Shown here: positions 37,872-46,980 of the stretch, piece by piece
How positions within the stretch are numbered: the first letter of the stretch is position 1
Layout: each line of letters begins with the position of its first letter
DNA from: Nitrosospira sp. Nsp11
GTDB taxonomy: Bacteria; Pseudomonadota; Gammaproteobacteria; Burkholderiales; Nitrosomonadaceae
Assembly (NCBI RefSeq): GCF_900142705.1
Contig: NZ_FRBV01000010.1
Location: forward strand, 36,332 to 100,331
Direction: 5' to 3'
DNA: 64,000 nt
Notes under the pieces: generated by a model
Told to the model about the DNA's origin: nothing
What the model saw: only the letters and a program-made list of their open reading frames with translations
The model's database searches: none
Position numbers and translations under genes: made by a program

Positions 37872-38693
37872 ATGCAAAACTTCTCCATCCTGCCGCGCGA
37901 AATGGCCGCAAGCCTCTGGCGTAATCGCGACCTGATCATTGCATTGGTCAAACGCGAGGTCATCGGACGTTATCGGGGCTCTGTCATGGGCATTGCATGG
38001 TCGTTCTTCAACCCCTTGCTCATGCTGGCGATTTATACATTTGTGTTTTCTGTCGTATTCAAAGCACGGTGGGGTGTGGGCGGGGAAGAAAGCAAAACGG
38101 ATTTCGCGATTATTCTTTTCGTCGGCATGATCGTGCATGGGCTCTTCGCCGAATGCATCAACCGAGCTCCCGCACTGATATTATCCAACGTCAACTATGT
38201 GAAGAAAGTGATTTTTCCACTGGAAATACTGCCGTGGGTCGCATTTGGCTCGGCGCTATTCCACACGATCATTAGCGTCGGCGTGCTGCTGATCGCCCAG
38301 CTAATCTTCAGCCATCAGATGCCATGGACAGTGGTCCTTTTCCCCTTTGTCTTGCTGCCGCTGATTCTCATTGCAATGGGTTCCGCCTGGTTTCTGGCGG
38401 CGTTTGGCGTATTTGTGCGCGACATCGGGCAAGTCACCGGCATGTTCACAACTGTGTTGCTGTTTCTTTCGCCAGTGTTCTACCCTTTAAGTATCTTGCC
38501 GGTAAAATACCAGGGCTGGCTGCAACTCAACCCACTCGCATTCATCATTGAGGAAGGACGCAAGGTGCTGGTCTTCGGCCAGTTGCCGGATATTGGACAG
38601 TGGTCCATTCTGATGGCAGCGGGATCAATAATCGCCTGGGGCGGGTTTGCCTGGTTCCAGAAAACCCGCAAGGGATTTGCGGATGTTCTCTAA
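37872..38693 (+). CDS. wzm: ABC-2 polysaccharide export permease (Wzm-like)
   Basis: Membrane half of an ABC exporter for surface polysaccharide. Seen: six hydrophobic segments, the N-terminal interface helix LIIALVKREVIGRYRGSVMG that is diagnostic of this family, and YTFVFSVVFKARWG. The start is taken as ATG 37872 (MQNFSILP); a GTG at 37830 in frame would add 14 residues, and neither has a good ribosome-binding site. It overlaps the ATPase gene by 11 bp. Confidence 0.93.
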   Translation: MQNFSILPREMAASLWRNRDLIIALVKREVIGRYRGSVMGIAWSFFNPLLMLAIYTFVFSVVFKARWGVGGEESKTDFAIILFVGMIVHGLFAECINRAPALILSNVNYVKKVIFPLEILPWVAFGSALFHTIISVGVLLIAQLIFSHQMPWTVVLFPFVLLPLILIAMGSAWFLAAFGVFVRDIGQVTGMFTTVLLFLSPVFYPLSILPVKYQGWLQLNPLAFIIEEGRKVLVFGQLPDIGQWSILMAAGSIIAWGGFAWFQKTRKGFADVL

Positions 38694-40170
38694 AACCGAA
38701 AAAATCCCGAAACCTTCCGCTTCGGTTATGTCATCTCAATCAAGAATGCTGGAGCCAGGGCAGCAGGAGAAACGGAACAGTCCTGATATTGAAAATACCG
38801 TAACGGATCCTGGCAATACCACCTTCTCCAGCGATATCACTATTCGCGTCCAGAATCTTTCCAAGTGCTACCAGATATATGACGTGCCGCGCGACCGTCT
38901 TAAACAGTTCGTTGCCCCGCGTCTGCAACGTCTGACGGGTCGACAGCCCAGGCAATATTTTCGAGAGTTCTGGGCGCTCAAGGACGTTTCATTTAAAGTC
39001 AGGAGAGGCGAGACGATCGGCTTGATCGGGCGCAATGGTTCGGGTAAATCGACTCTGTTGCAAATCATCTGCGGCACGCTGGCGCCCACCGGTGGCGTTG
39101 TAGAAACCAAAGGTCGCATCGCTGCTTTGCTCGAGCTGGGCTCCGGCTTCAATCTAGACTTTACCGGGCGCGAAAATATCTACATGAACGGCGCTGTGCT
39201 TGGATTGAACAGCGAGGAAATCGACAGTCGCCTCGATGCCATCGTATCGTTTGCCGATATCGGACAGTTTATCGATCAGCCCGTCAAGACCTATTCGAGC
39301 GGCATGTCGGTGCGGCTGGCGTTTGCCGTACAAGCGCAGATAGACCCCGATATTCTTATTGTCGACGAAGCGCTCTCTGTTGGAGATGCAAAGTTCCAGG
39401 CCAAGTGCTTCGCGCGCCTGAAACAGCTCAAGGATAATGGCACAAGTATTCTACTTGTTACCCACTCAAGTGAACAAATCGTCACCCACTGCTCCTCAGC
39501 AATTTTACTCAATAATGGCATGCAGCTTGAAACAGGCGAACCGAAAAGAGTGGTAAATCGATACATGGATTTGCTATTTGGTAAGGAAAAACGCGAAGTT
39601 GGTGCTAAACCGCTTGAATCAGCAGATGAACTGGCTCCTGTTATAAAAGCTGAAGCCTTATATCAGCTAAGCCAAGCGTGCGACGCCTTTGCAATGCGTG
39701 AGGGATATAATGCCCACGAATATCGATGGGGTGACGGCACAGTTTCTATTCTGGATTTTTACCTGGCTGCGGACGGCGAACCCTATCCTTCGGCGATCAC
39801 AGCGGGGCAAGCTATCACACTTGCGATCTCCGTGAAATTCCACTGCGATCTGCTGCGTCCCATATTGGACATCAACATCAAAACGAAGGACGGTGTAACA
39901 GTATCCGGCATCAATTCAGAGATGGGCGAATGCGATATCGACGATTTTCAGGCGCTTTGGAAGAAGGGAGCCGTAATGCATGCCAAGTCCCACTTCAAAT
40001 GTGGGCTTGCTCCAGGCGATTATTTTATTTCGATAGGTATTGCTACGCGAGAAGGTGAGGAGATTATCCCCCACGATCGACGCTACGATTCGATACATTT
40101 TATTGTCAGACCGCATAATCATTTCCATGGGCTTGCTGACCTTGAACTTAACTTGTCGCTCGTAAAATAA
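38683..40170 (+). CDS. wzt: ABC polysaccharide export ATPase with C-terminal substrate-binding extension (Wzt-like)
   Basis: ATPase partner of Wzm. Seen: about 495 residues. Nucleotide-binding domain with Walker A GRNGSGKST, signature YSSGMSVRLAF and Walker B ILIVDEALSVGD, followed from about residue 315 by a beta-rich domain of the Wzt C-terminal type (DGTVSILDFYL to HGLADLELNL). In O-antigen exporters of this kind that domain recognises a modified non-reducing chain end. ATG 38683 is chosen (AAGGG upstream); the next in-frame ATG is 38728. The next gene encodes a candidate chain-end modifier. Confidence 0.92.
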   Translation: MFSKTEKIPKPSASVMSSQSRMLEPGQQEKRNSPDIENTVTDPGNTTFSSDITIRVQNLSKCYQIYDVPRDRLKQFVAPRLQRLTGRQPRQYFREFWALKDVSFKVRRGETIGLIGRNGSGKSTLLQIICGTLAPTGGVVETKGRIAALLELGSGFNLDFTGRENIYMNGAVLGLNSEEIDSRLDAIVSFADIGQFIDQPVKTYSSGMSVRLAFAVQAQIDPDILIVDEALSVGDAKFQAKCFARLKQLKDNGTSILLVTHSSEQIVTHCSSAILLNNGMQLETGEPKRVVNRYMDLLFGKEKREVGAKPLESADELAPVIKAEALYQLSQACDAFAMREGYNAHEYRWGDGTVSILDFYLAADGEPYPSAITAGQAITLAISVKFHCDLLRPILDINIKTKDGVTVSGINSEMGECDIDDFQALWKKGAVMHAKSHFKCGLAPGDYFISIGIATREGEEIIPHDRRYDSIHFIVRPHNHFHGLADLELNLSLVK

Positions 40171-40449
40171 CAGCATGAGGAGCGGTTTTGGAAACGAAAG
40201 GGTTAATTACGTTCTTCCTGGATTTTTGACGCAAGAATGCGACGCATAAGCTCACGCGCCTCGAACTCTTGTCGCTTTCTTCCCATTGCTGTCAATACAT
40301 AAAATACAGAACCGATCAGAACCAATAGCTATGGCAACAACAGTTCCCTCGCGAGATCCTTATAAAAATACTTTTCTTGTACCCCATGTAAAAAAACCTG
40401 ACGGAGTTCGGAGACGTTTTGCGCACTTTTCAAGGTCGCTAAAGCACTC

Positions 40450-43400
40450 ATGTCTGAAACCAAAAACGCTTTAATTTCCAGTTCCAAACGAACGCTGATG
40501 AAAAACGAGATTTTAACGTCCGTCTATATAGCTGACGCAAAGAGTGGTATCTGGTCAAGGCCCGGGTATATCGGTATTGCTTATAGCGACGGGGACGAAG
40601 TTGAAGACCGCATTGCCGAAGCTATCGATCGAGCAACTGATATTACTGTTCTTTCCGCTGAGCTACGGCAGCATTGCATCGACTGGCCTTCCCTGTATCA
40701 CCTCTCCGGTACTCGTGCCAATATCTTGCGTCCATTTGACGCATCGCTCAAAGGGGACATTCTGGAAATCGGTTCCGGCTGTGGTGCAATTACACGTTAT
40801 CTGGGCGAGTCCGGCGCGAATGTCCTGGCCCTTGCGGGCAGCCCGCGCCGTGCGACTATCACCCGCTCCCGGACACGTGACCTTGAAAACGTAACTGTGC
40901 TGGCCGAAAAACTTGACCAGTTTCAAAGTGACTACCGATTTGACGTAATTACCCTCATCGGAGTCCTTGAATACGCCAATCTCTTTACGGCGAGCGAAAA
41001 TCCAGCACTTGCCATGCTTCGGCACGTTCGATCTCTGCTCAAACCTGAGGGCAAATTAATTATCGCCATAGAAAACCAGTTAGGGTTGAAATACTTTGCC
41101 GGAGCGCCAGAAGATCACCTTGGCCAACCCATGTATGGCATTGAAGGTCGCTACGCTGCGGATCAGCCACAAACTTTCGGTCGGGCAGTACTTGCTGGTT
41201 TACTGGAAAAAGCAGGCTTCGCCGTGGCCGAGTTCCTGGCTCCGTTTCCGGATTACAAATTACCTGTCTCGATTTTGACTACAGAAGGTCTTTCGAGCCA
41301 ACGCTTTGATGGCGCTGCGTTAGCATGGCAGAGCGTAAGGCGCGACCCCCAACTCCCGTCGAGCACGAATTTTTCGCTGGAGCTGACCTGGCCCGAAATA
41401 TTTAAGAACGGATTGGCTTTAGATATGGCTAATTCTTTCTTGATTGTAGCGTCAACATTGCAGCAACAAATCGTTAAATCTGGCATCCTGGGGTATCACT
41501 ACAGTACTGATAGAGCTCCACAGTATTGTAAAGAAACAATATTTGAGCAAACTGCTGAAAATATGATAGCAGTGAATTATCATAACCTGATCGATCGCGA
41601 GCAGGATGATAGGACAAATCAAATCATCAGCTTCACAGGGGTGGAAAAAGCACCTTATGTAGAAGGCAAATCCCTATGGTTCGAGTTTGTAAAAATAGTC
41701 ACCTGTGATGGATGGTCCTTTGGAGAAGTTGGCCTCTTCATTCAACGCTATGTAAATTTGCTCGCAGTTATTGCTAGTCAGAAGGGATATTCGATTGGCA
41801 AATTGCAGTTAGCAGATAAGTTGCCCGGGGATTTTTTTGACATGACGCCTCAGAATATTATCGTCAACCATGTCGGGCAACCACACGCAATAGATCCTGA
41901 ATGGGTGCTTGCAGACGAAGTCGAAGTCGGCTTGCTTCTTTTTCGTTCATTGCTCTGGGGGACCGGATCTGTTTGCTTTGGCAAGCATTCCACGGGTGAC
42001 CTATTCTCGCGGCAAACATTTATCAAATTGGCTCTAGCTGCAGCAGGCTACGCACCGACCGGTGACGCTTTCGTGCGCTTTGCCGAGCTTGAGTCTGTTA
42101 TTCAGCAACAAGTAACGGGACGTTCATCGCGGGAATTCTTAATCAGGTGGTTAGAGCAGCCGTTGTTAACTTCTATACCGAAAAACGATGAGCAACTCGC
42201 TAGCCTCAGCCAACTCATAGCCAAACACGACGAGCAACTCACCAGCCTCAGCCAACTCATAGCCAAACGCGACGGGCAGATCGCCAGCCTCAGCCAACTC
42301 ATAGCCAAACGTGACGGGCAGATCGCCGAGCTGCAGCAAGAGATTGCTGAGATATATGAGTCCACTTCGTGGCGGATGACCGGCCCAATTCGTGAGATCA
42401 AATCGGCGCTAATGCCTTTAAGCAAAAATTTAACACCTGTAAAGTCGGCGAGATTCACCCGCTCCCTCTGGTTCAACAAGCTGTTGCGCCAAACGTATAA
42501 GAGCCTGCCATTGCCTTGGCATATTAAAAAACGGCTCAAGGAAATTTACCTGTCCCGGCCTGGCGCCTGGAAAGTAAATCACAAAGACGTCTTCCAGCTT
42601 GACAAAAATCGGGATGCACTCCCTCTGGTGGCGGCGAGCGCAAAACAATTTGATCCAACCGACCCTTGGGTATTAGTGATCGATTTACGAATACCCACAC
42701 CCGATCGGGATTCCGGTTCTGTACGCATGTATGCAATTCTTCGCTTGCTGGTTGAGATGGGGTTTCGTATTACTTTTGTCTCCGATTCCGAGGAACAATT
42801 GCCCGATTATAGGGAGGCTCTGGAAAAACAGGGTATCGACATTCTTTATGGATCTGGTGCAGCTCATAGTCATCTGGCAACCGTGGGGGGCAGATATCAT
42901 TTTGTACTGCTATCTCGGCCAGAGATTGCTTTTCAGTACTTGCCTTATGTCCGCGCATACGCGCTATATTCCAAGCTCATATATGACACTGTTGACCTTC
43001 ATTGGGTACGATTTGAGCGCGAGATGCTAATTTCAGGGGATCGCGCCTTAGTTGATGTCATCGCAAGCTTTCGGCGCATCGAACTCTTCAATTGTGCTTG
43101 TGCGGATCTCGTGCTCGCGATTACTGATGATGAAAAAGATCACTTACTCGCTGAACAACCCGACGCTAAAGTTACTGTGCTGCCCAACATCCATGAGATT
43201 TTTTTTCCCAAAGCGCCTTTCGCGCAACGCAGGGGCATACTCTTCATTGGCGGCTTCTGGCACAAACCCAATGAAGACGCCGTGATATTTTTCGTCAAGA
43301 ATATTTTTCCGCGGATCAAAGAAAAAATTCCCGACGTGGTCTTTTATATCATCGGAAGCAATATGCCCCCATCGGTGGAATCACTACGCTCGGCCAATGT

Positions 43401-43842
43401 AGCGCCTCTCGGGTTTGTGCCGGATATCGCTCCCTATTTTGAATCTTGCCGCATATTTGTAGCCCCATTGCGTTTTGGCGCAGGGATGAAAGGCAAGGTT
43501 GGCCACAGCATATCCTATGGACTGCCCATCGTCGCCACGCGGATCGGGGCAGAGGGCATGGGTCTTCAGCATGAAAAGCATCTTTTAATTGCGGATGATC
43601 CTGACGATTTTGCCGGCCTGGCGGTTCGACTTTATAATGATGAAGCGCTGTGGCGCCGACTCTCTACCGCAGCACTTACGCACCTGGACACAAATTATTC
43701 ACTTGCAGCGGCACGAAAGCGGATGATCGAAATCTTTCCCAAAACGCGAAATGAGTTGAACCGGGATGAGTCTCGCGATGACAGCACCATGATCCCGCGT
43801 TGCTCAACAAGCTCTACAGCGGCGAGGGCGCCGTATGTGTAG
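40450..43842 (+). CDS. Methyltransferase / kinase-like / coiled-coil / glycosyltransferase fusion
   Basis: 1,130 residues, multi-domain. Order seen: SAM methyltransferase (about 60-300; motif I LEIGSGCGAITRYLG near 104); a kinase-like region (about 340-560) with DMTPQN and IDPEW (Asp464, Asn469, Asp482) in the spacing of a phosphotransferase catalytic loop and metal site; a coiled coil of three and a half 14-residue repeats (about 580-637, DEQLASLSQLIAKH type); and a GT4-like glycosyltransferase (about 738-1090; FGAGMKGKVGHSISYGLPIVATRIG). Methyltransferase, kinase and coiled coil in this order match WbdD, the O-antigen chain terminator of E. coli O9a. The kinase call is moderate; catalysis is inferred. 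Confidence 0.85.
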   Translation: MSETKNALISSSKRTLMKNEILTSVYIADAKSGIWSRPGYIGIAYSDGDEVEDRIAEAIDRATDITVLSAELRQHCIDWPSLYHLSGTRANILRPFDASLKGDILEIGSGCGAITRYLGESGANVLALAGSPRRATITRSRTRDLENVTVLAEKLDQFQSDYRFDVITLIGVLEYANLFTASENPALAMLRHVRSLLKPEGKLIIAIENQLGLKYFAGAPEDHLGQPMYGIEGRYAADQPQTFGRAVLAGLLEKAGFAVAEFLAPFPDYKLPVSILTTEGLSSQRFDGAALAWQSVRRDPQLPSSTNFSLELTWPEIFKNGLALDMANSFLIVASTLQQQIVKSGILGYHYSTDRAPQYCKETIFEQTAENMIAVNYHNLIDREQDDRTNQIISFTGVEKAPYVEGKSLWFEFVKIVTCDGWSFGEVGLFIQRYVNLLAVIASQKGYSIGKLQLADKLPGDFFDMTPQNIIVNHVGQPHAIDPEWVLADEVEVGLLLFRSLLWGTGSVCFGKHSTGDLFSRQTFIKLALAAAGYAPTGDAFVRFAELESVIQQQVTGRSSREFLIRWLEQPLLTSIPKNDEQLASLSQLIAKHDEQLTSLSQLIAKRDGQIASLSQLIAKRDGQIAELQQEIAEIYESTSWRMTGPIREIKSALMPLSKNLTPVKSARFTRSLWFNKLLRQTYKSLPLPWHIKKRLKEIYLSRPGAWKVNHKDVFQLDKNRDALPLVAASAKQFDPTDPWVLVIDLRIPTPDRDSGSVRMYAILRLLVEMGFRITFVSDSEEQLPDYREALEKQGIDILYGSGAAHSHLATVGGRYHFVLLSRPEIAFQYLPYVRAYALYSKLIYDTVDLHWVRFEREMLISGDRALVDVIASFRRIELFNCACADLVLAITDDEKDHLLAEQPDAKVTVLPNIHEIFFPKAPFAQRRGILFIGGFWHKPNEDAVIFFVKNIFPRIKEKIPDVVFYIIGSNMPPSVESLRSANVAPLGFVPDIAPYFESCRIFVAPLRFGAGMKGKVGHSISYGLPIVATRIGAEGMGLQHEKHLLIADDPDDFAGLAVRLYNDEALWRRLSTAALTHLDTNYSLAAARKRMIEIFPKTRNELNRDESRDDSTMIPRCSTSSTAARAPYV
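42187..42335 (+). repeat. 42-bp tandem repeat within the fusion gene (3.5 copies)
   Basis: Units start at 42187, 42229, 42271 and a partial one at 42313, each 42 bp and encoding 14 residues that form coiled-coil heptad pairs. The units differ by only a few bases, mostly near the unit ends, while CAGCCTCAGCCAACTCATAG is shared. Being a multiple of three, copy-number changes would keep the reading frame and alter only coiled-coil length. Confidence 0.9.
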
Positions 43843-44572
43843 TGGTCCACAGAGGCGGTCGGAACGCCGTGTATTGGTAGTTGGAATATATCTTGCGGAT
43901 AAAGAGAATCTTGCGTCCCATATTACTCGGGAATTTGCTTTAAGCGACAATTGGGACGTAAGGCAACGATGGTCCTCGCTAGGCAAGAATCAGTCAGAGT
44001 CAGATTTGGCACCATTCACAGTGCAAGTTATCGATACGTTTTCGCCGAAATTTTTACTGTTAAATCAGCTACTCCAGAAAATTGATTTATACGACTTTGA
44101 GTACGTTATCGTGAGCGATGATGACATCCAGTTACCGGCTGGTTTTGTTGATCGCTACCTCGCCATGGTCTCCCGCTATAACCTCGCTGTGGCCCAACCC
44201 GCACGGACGCATGATAGCTATATAGATCATTGGTTCGTTGAACAGCTTGATGGCATTGATGCTCGAAGGACGCGTTTCGTTGAAATCGGGCCTCTGTTTT
44301 CGCTACATCGGAGCGCATTTGATTATTTTTTGCCATTTGACGAAGCCAGCCCGATGGGTTGGGGTAATGATTTTGTATGGCCGGTTCTAGCAGAAAAACA
44401 CGGCCTTAGAATGGGCATAGTCGATGCTGTACCAGTGGCTCATGACTTTCGTAAACCTGTAGCGTATTACGACCATGGGACTAGCGCGAAGCACATGAAC
44501 AAGTACCTTGCCGAACGACCGCATCTGTCAAAAAAAGACGCCTTTTTTATATTGGAATCCTATGTCGGATAA
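43835..44572 (+). CDS. Putative GT-A-like glycosyltransferase
   Basis: 245 residues. Seen: an opening strand VLVVGIYLADKEN, then YVIVSDDDIQLPAGFVDRYL with a DxD-like triple Asp, WGNDFVWPVLAEKHG and PVAHDFRKPVAYYDHG, all in the pattern of small GT-A enzymes and DUF707-type proteins of polysaccharide loci. It starts within the end of the fusion gene (8-bp overlap), so it is co-transcribed. Sugar and acceptor unknown. Confidence 0.72.
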   Translation: MCSGPQRRSERRVLVVGIYLADKENLASHITREFALSDNWDVRQRWSSLGKNQSESDLAPFTVQVIDTFSPKFLLLNQLLQKIDLYDFEYVIVSDDDIQLPAGFVDRYLAMVSRYNLAVAQPARTHDSYIDHWFVEQLDGIDARRTRFVEIGPLFSLHRSAFDYFLPFDEASPMGWGNDFVWPVLAEKHGLRMGIVDAVPVAHDFRKPVAYYDHGTSAKHMNKYLAERPHLSKKDAFFILESYVG

Positions 44573-44605
44573 GCCGCCGTTCGCCTGCCCTGCTCTAGTA
44601 GATCA

Positions 44606-45610
44606 ATGCTGAGCGTAGTGATTTGCACGTACAACCGGGCAACCCTATTAGATAAGGTGCTGGATAGCCTCTGCAAGCAGACGCTGCCCGCGCATGATTT
44701 CGAGGTTCTAATAATAAATGATGGGTCTGTCGACGATACTCAGGTGGTAGCGGCGTTTTATGCTGCAAAGCTCCCTCTTCGCTATGCTTATCAACGCAAC
44801 GCCGGGTTAGCCAGCGCCAAAAATCACGGTCTGTTTGCTTGCCGGGGTGATGTGGTGCTTTTTCTGGACGATGATGATATCGCGACAGAAACCTTGTTGG
44901 AAGAACATGTCAAAACACACGCTGAATTCCCTGCAGAGCACTTCGCAGTACTCGGATATACCGCGCTTAGCCCGGACATCAGCGGAGACCCACTCATGCA
45001 CTTCGTTACGGAGATCGGTTGTTTCTTATTCTCTTATCCCTCGCTGAGGCATGGTGATGCTTTGGATTACACTTATTTCTGGGGCGGGCGTTCTTCTTGT
45101 AAACGCTCACTGTTACTGGAGTTCGGCGTGTTCAACCCGGTTTTCCGATTTGGCGCTGAGGATATTGAGTTGGGTTACCGGCTTTCCAGACTGGGATTGC
45201 AGGTTATTTACAACAAGAACGCCGTATCCTACACAATAAGGAAGATTGACTTCGATGCTTTCTGCCATCGCCTTGAGCGCCAGGGGGCTTCAAGCTATGT
45301 CTGTAGTCAAATCCATGCTGCACCTGAAATTCAGCAGTGGGCGGGAACGGCTGACTCAGAACAAAGTTGGGCGACGATCGGTGGTCACTTTGAAGCCATC
45401 ATTAAATCAGCCCGCTGCCTCGACTCAATGGCCAATCTGAAGCTGGCAACCGGCTTAGGCTTGGATGAAGAAACACGCAATCTGCTCTATCGGGGGTACT
45501 GGGCAGCATTCAAGGCGTGCAAGATAAAAGGAATTCAGGGGAAAAAAGAAAGCCTTAACAAGCCGATGGAGGCGCTTGTTGGGCAAGAGAAAACGGTTGA
45601 CGCAATTTAG
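44606..45610 (+). CDS. Family 2 glycosyltransferase
   Basis: 334 residues. Seen: LSVVICTYNRATLLDKVLDSL start, INDGSVDDT, VLFLDDDDIA (metal/sugar DxD), and FRFGAEDIELGYRLSRLG with the catalytic-base ED motif. No membrane segments, so it acts in the cytoplasm on a growing or lipid-linked chain. Follows the previous gene by 33 bp. Specificity not predictable. Confidence 0.92.
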   Translation: MLSVVICTYNRATLLDKVLDSLCKQTLPAHDFEVLIINDGSVDDTQVVAAFYAAKLPLRYAYQRNAGLASAKNHGLFACRGDVVLFLDDDDIATETLLEEHVKTHAEFPAEHFAVLGYTALSPDISGDPLMHFVTEIGCFLFSYPSLRHGDALDYTYFWGGRSSCKRSLLLEFGVFNPVFRFGAEDIELGYRLSRLGLQVIYNKNAVSYTIRKIDFDAFCHRLERQGASSYVCSQIHAAPEIQQWAGTADSEQSWATIGGHFEAIIKSARCLDSMANLKLATGLGLDEETRNLLYRGYWAAFKACKIKGIQGKKESLNKPMEALVGQEKTVDAI

Positions 45611-45791
45611 GGCTGATTGTCGTCAAATCACGGCAATTTTGTAATTCTGAACAAAACAAAAAGATACCTACAAAACCTACAAAATTCTTTGCACTGTACT
45701 GAAAGACATTGTTTCAAGGATAGTGGGTTACAGAACGCTATCTTATATAAAATAGCGTCTTACTGCGTTCAACTATGGCTCACCGAATGAT

Positions 45792-46898
45792 ATGAAAATC
45801 AATAATATCCATCAAATGTATGATCACCATACTATATTGATCATGAGAATGATTTTGAGCAAAAATTCATCTTGTGTGGATGTTGGTGCTCACGTTGGCA
45901 GTGTGCTCAAAGAAATTGTTGATCTTTCCCCCCTTGGAAAACATTACGCGTTTGAGCCCATTCCTTACTTGCTCAACGGACTGAAATCCAACGATGAGTT
46001 TCAGTGTGTTAATTTATATGATATGGCCTTAAGTGATCAATCGGGTGAGGATACTTTTTTTCTGGTTAAAAATGCTCTGGCCTTTAGCGGACTCAAGCAA
46101 AGACGTTATGATTGCTCAGATCCCGAAATTCAAGAAATTAAGGTCAAAAAAAGTAGGTTGGACGACATAATTCCAGTTGGCCATAAAATAGATTTTATAA
46201 AAATCGATGTTGAAGGCGGTGAATTACCTGTGCTACGTGGGGCTGAGCGAGTTATTCGAGAGTCGATGCCTTTCATTGTTTTTGAGTCTGGCCTAGGAGC
46301 GTCTGAGTATTACGGGACGACAAGCTCATCTCTGTATGAGTTTTTAACGGATAATTGTGGTCTTGAAATAAACTCGCTAGATGGCTATTTGACTGGCTCA
46401 AGTGGGCTAACAAAGAATGAATTGATTGATATTTTTAGCAAAACAGAACGATACTACTTTATTACTCATCGACCACTTCTCGACCATGAACGACATAGGA
46501 ATTTCAGAAACTATATATTAGATATTGACTCACGCCTCTATTCTTTAAATGAACTACCTGCAAATTTTTTACAGCTAGGTAGCCAGCTTGAGGCGCTATT
46601 ACCGAGGGCGCAGGTGCGTGATTGGGGCAAAAAGCAAACATTTGTTGGGAAAGGCGTAAATATTCAACCTGACGGAACTTCTGCCATGTGGATCAAAACG
46701 GCCAACGTGAGCCTCTTCAGAGACGCATACGTATATTTCGGCGATCAGCGTGCGGCAGGTAGAGCGACAATTCAAGGCGAATTGATAACCACTACTATTC
46801 CGAATGAAGTCATCGAAAACGTCGGCGAGTATGAGGTTGTGATTGTAGAGGCATTTGGCAGACGAACAACTGTGGGCGTTTTTATGGTAAAACCATAG
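45792..46898 (+). CDS. FkbM-family methyltransferase
   Basis: 368 residues. Seen: CVDVGAHVGSVLKEIVDL (SAM site), HYAFEPIPYLLNGL, IDFIKIDVEGGELPVLRGAERV (FkbM signature), and a C-terminal extension of about 140 residues without known domain. The DNA is visibly AT-richer than neighbouring genes, with many ATA, AAT and TTT codons, suggesting separate acquisition. Probably methylates a sugar of the surface polysaccharide. Confidence 0.85.
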   Translation: MKINNIHQMYDHHTILIMRMILSKNSSCVDVGAHVGSVLKEIVDLSPLGKHYAFEPIPYLLNGLKSNDEFQCVNLYDMALSDQSGEDTFFLVKNALAFSGLKQRRYDCSDPEIQEIKVKKSRLDDIIPVGHKIDFIKIDVEGGELPVLRGAERVIRESMPFIVFESGLGASEYYGTTSSSLYEFLTDNCGLEINSLDGYLTGSSGLTKNELIDIFSKTERYYFITHRPLLDHERHRNFRNYILDIDSRLYSLNELPANFLQLGSQLEALLPRAQVRDWGKKQTFVGKGVNIQPDGTSAMWIKTANVSLFRDAYVYFGDQRAAGRATIQGELITTTIPNEVIENVGEYEVVIVEAFGRRTTVGVFMVKP

Positions 46899-46980
46899 CC
46901 GAATATCGATTGTCTCTTACTTGCGACAAATTTAAGCATAATGACTTATGGTTGACCACGTTGCCTGACGGTCGTAGCTA

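Noticed and set aside
42187..42335. CRISPR-like repeat array
   Set aside because: The 42-bp units are contiguous without spacers and lie in frame inside a coding sequence, so it is a protein repeat.
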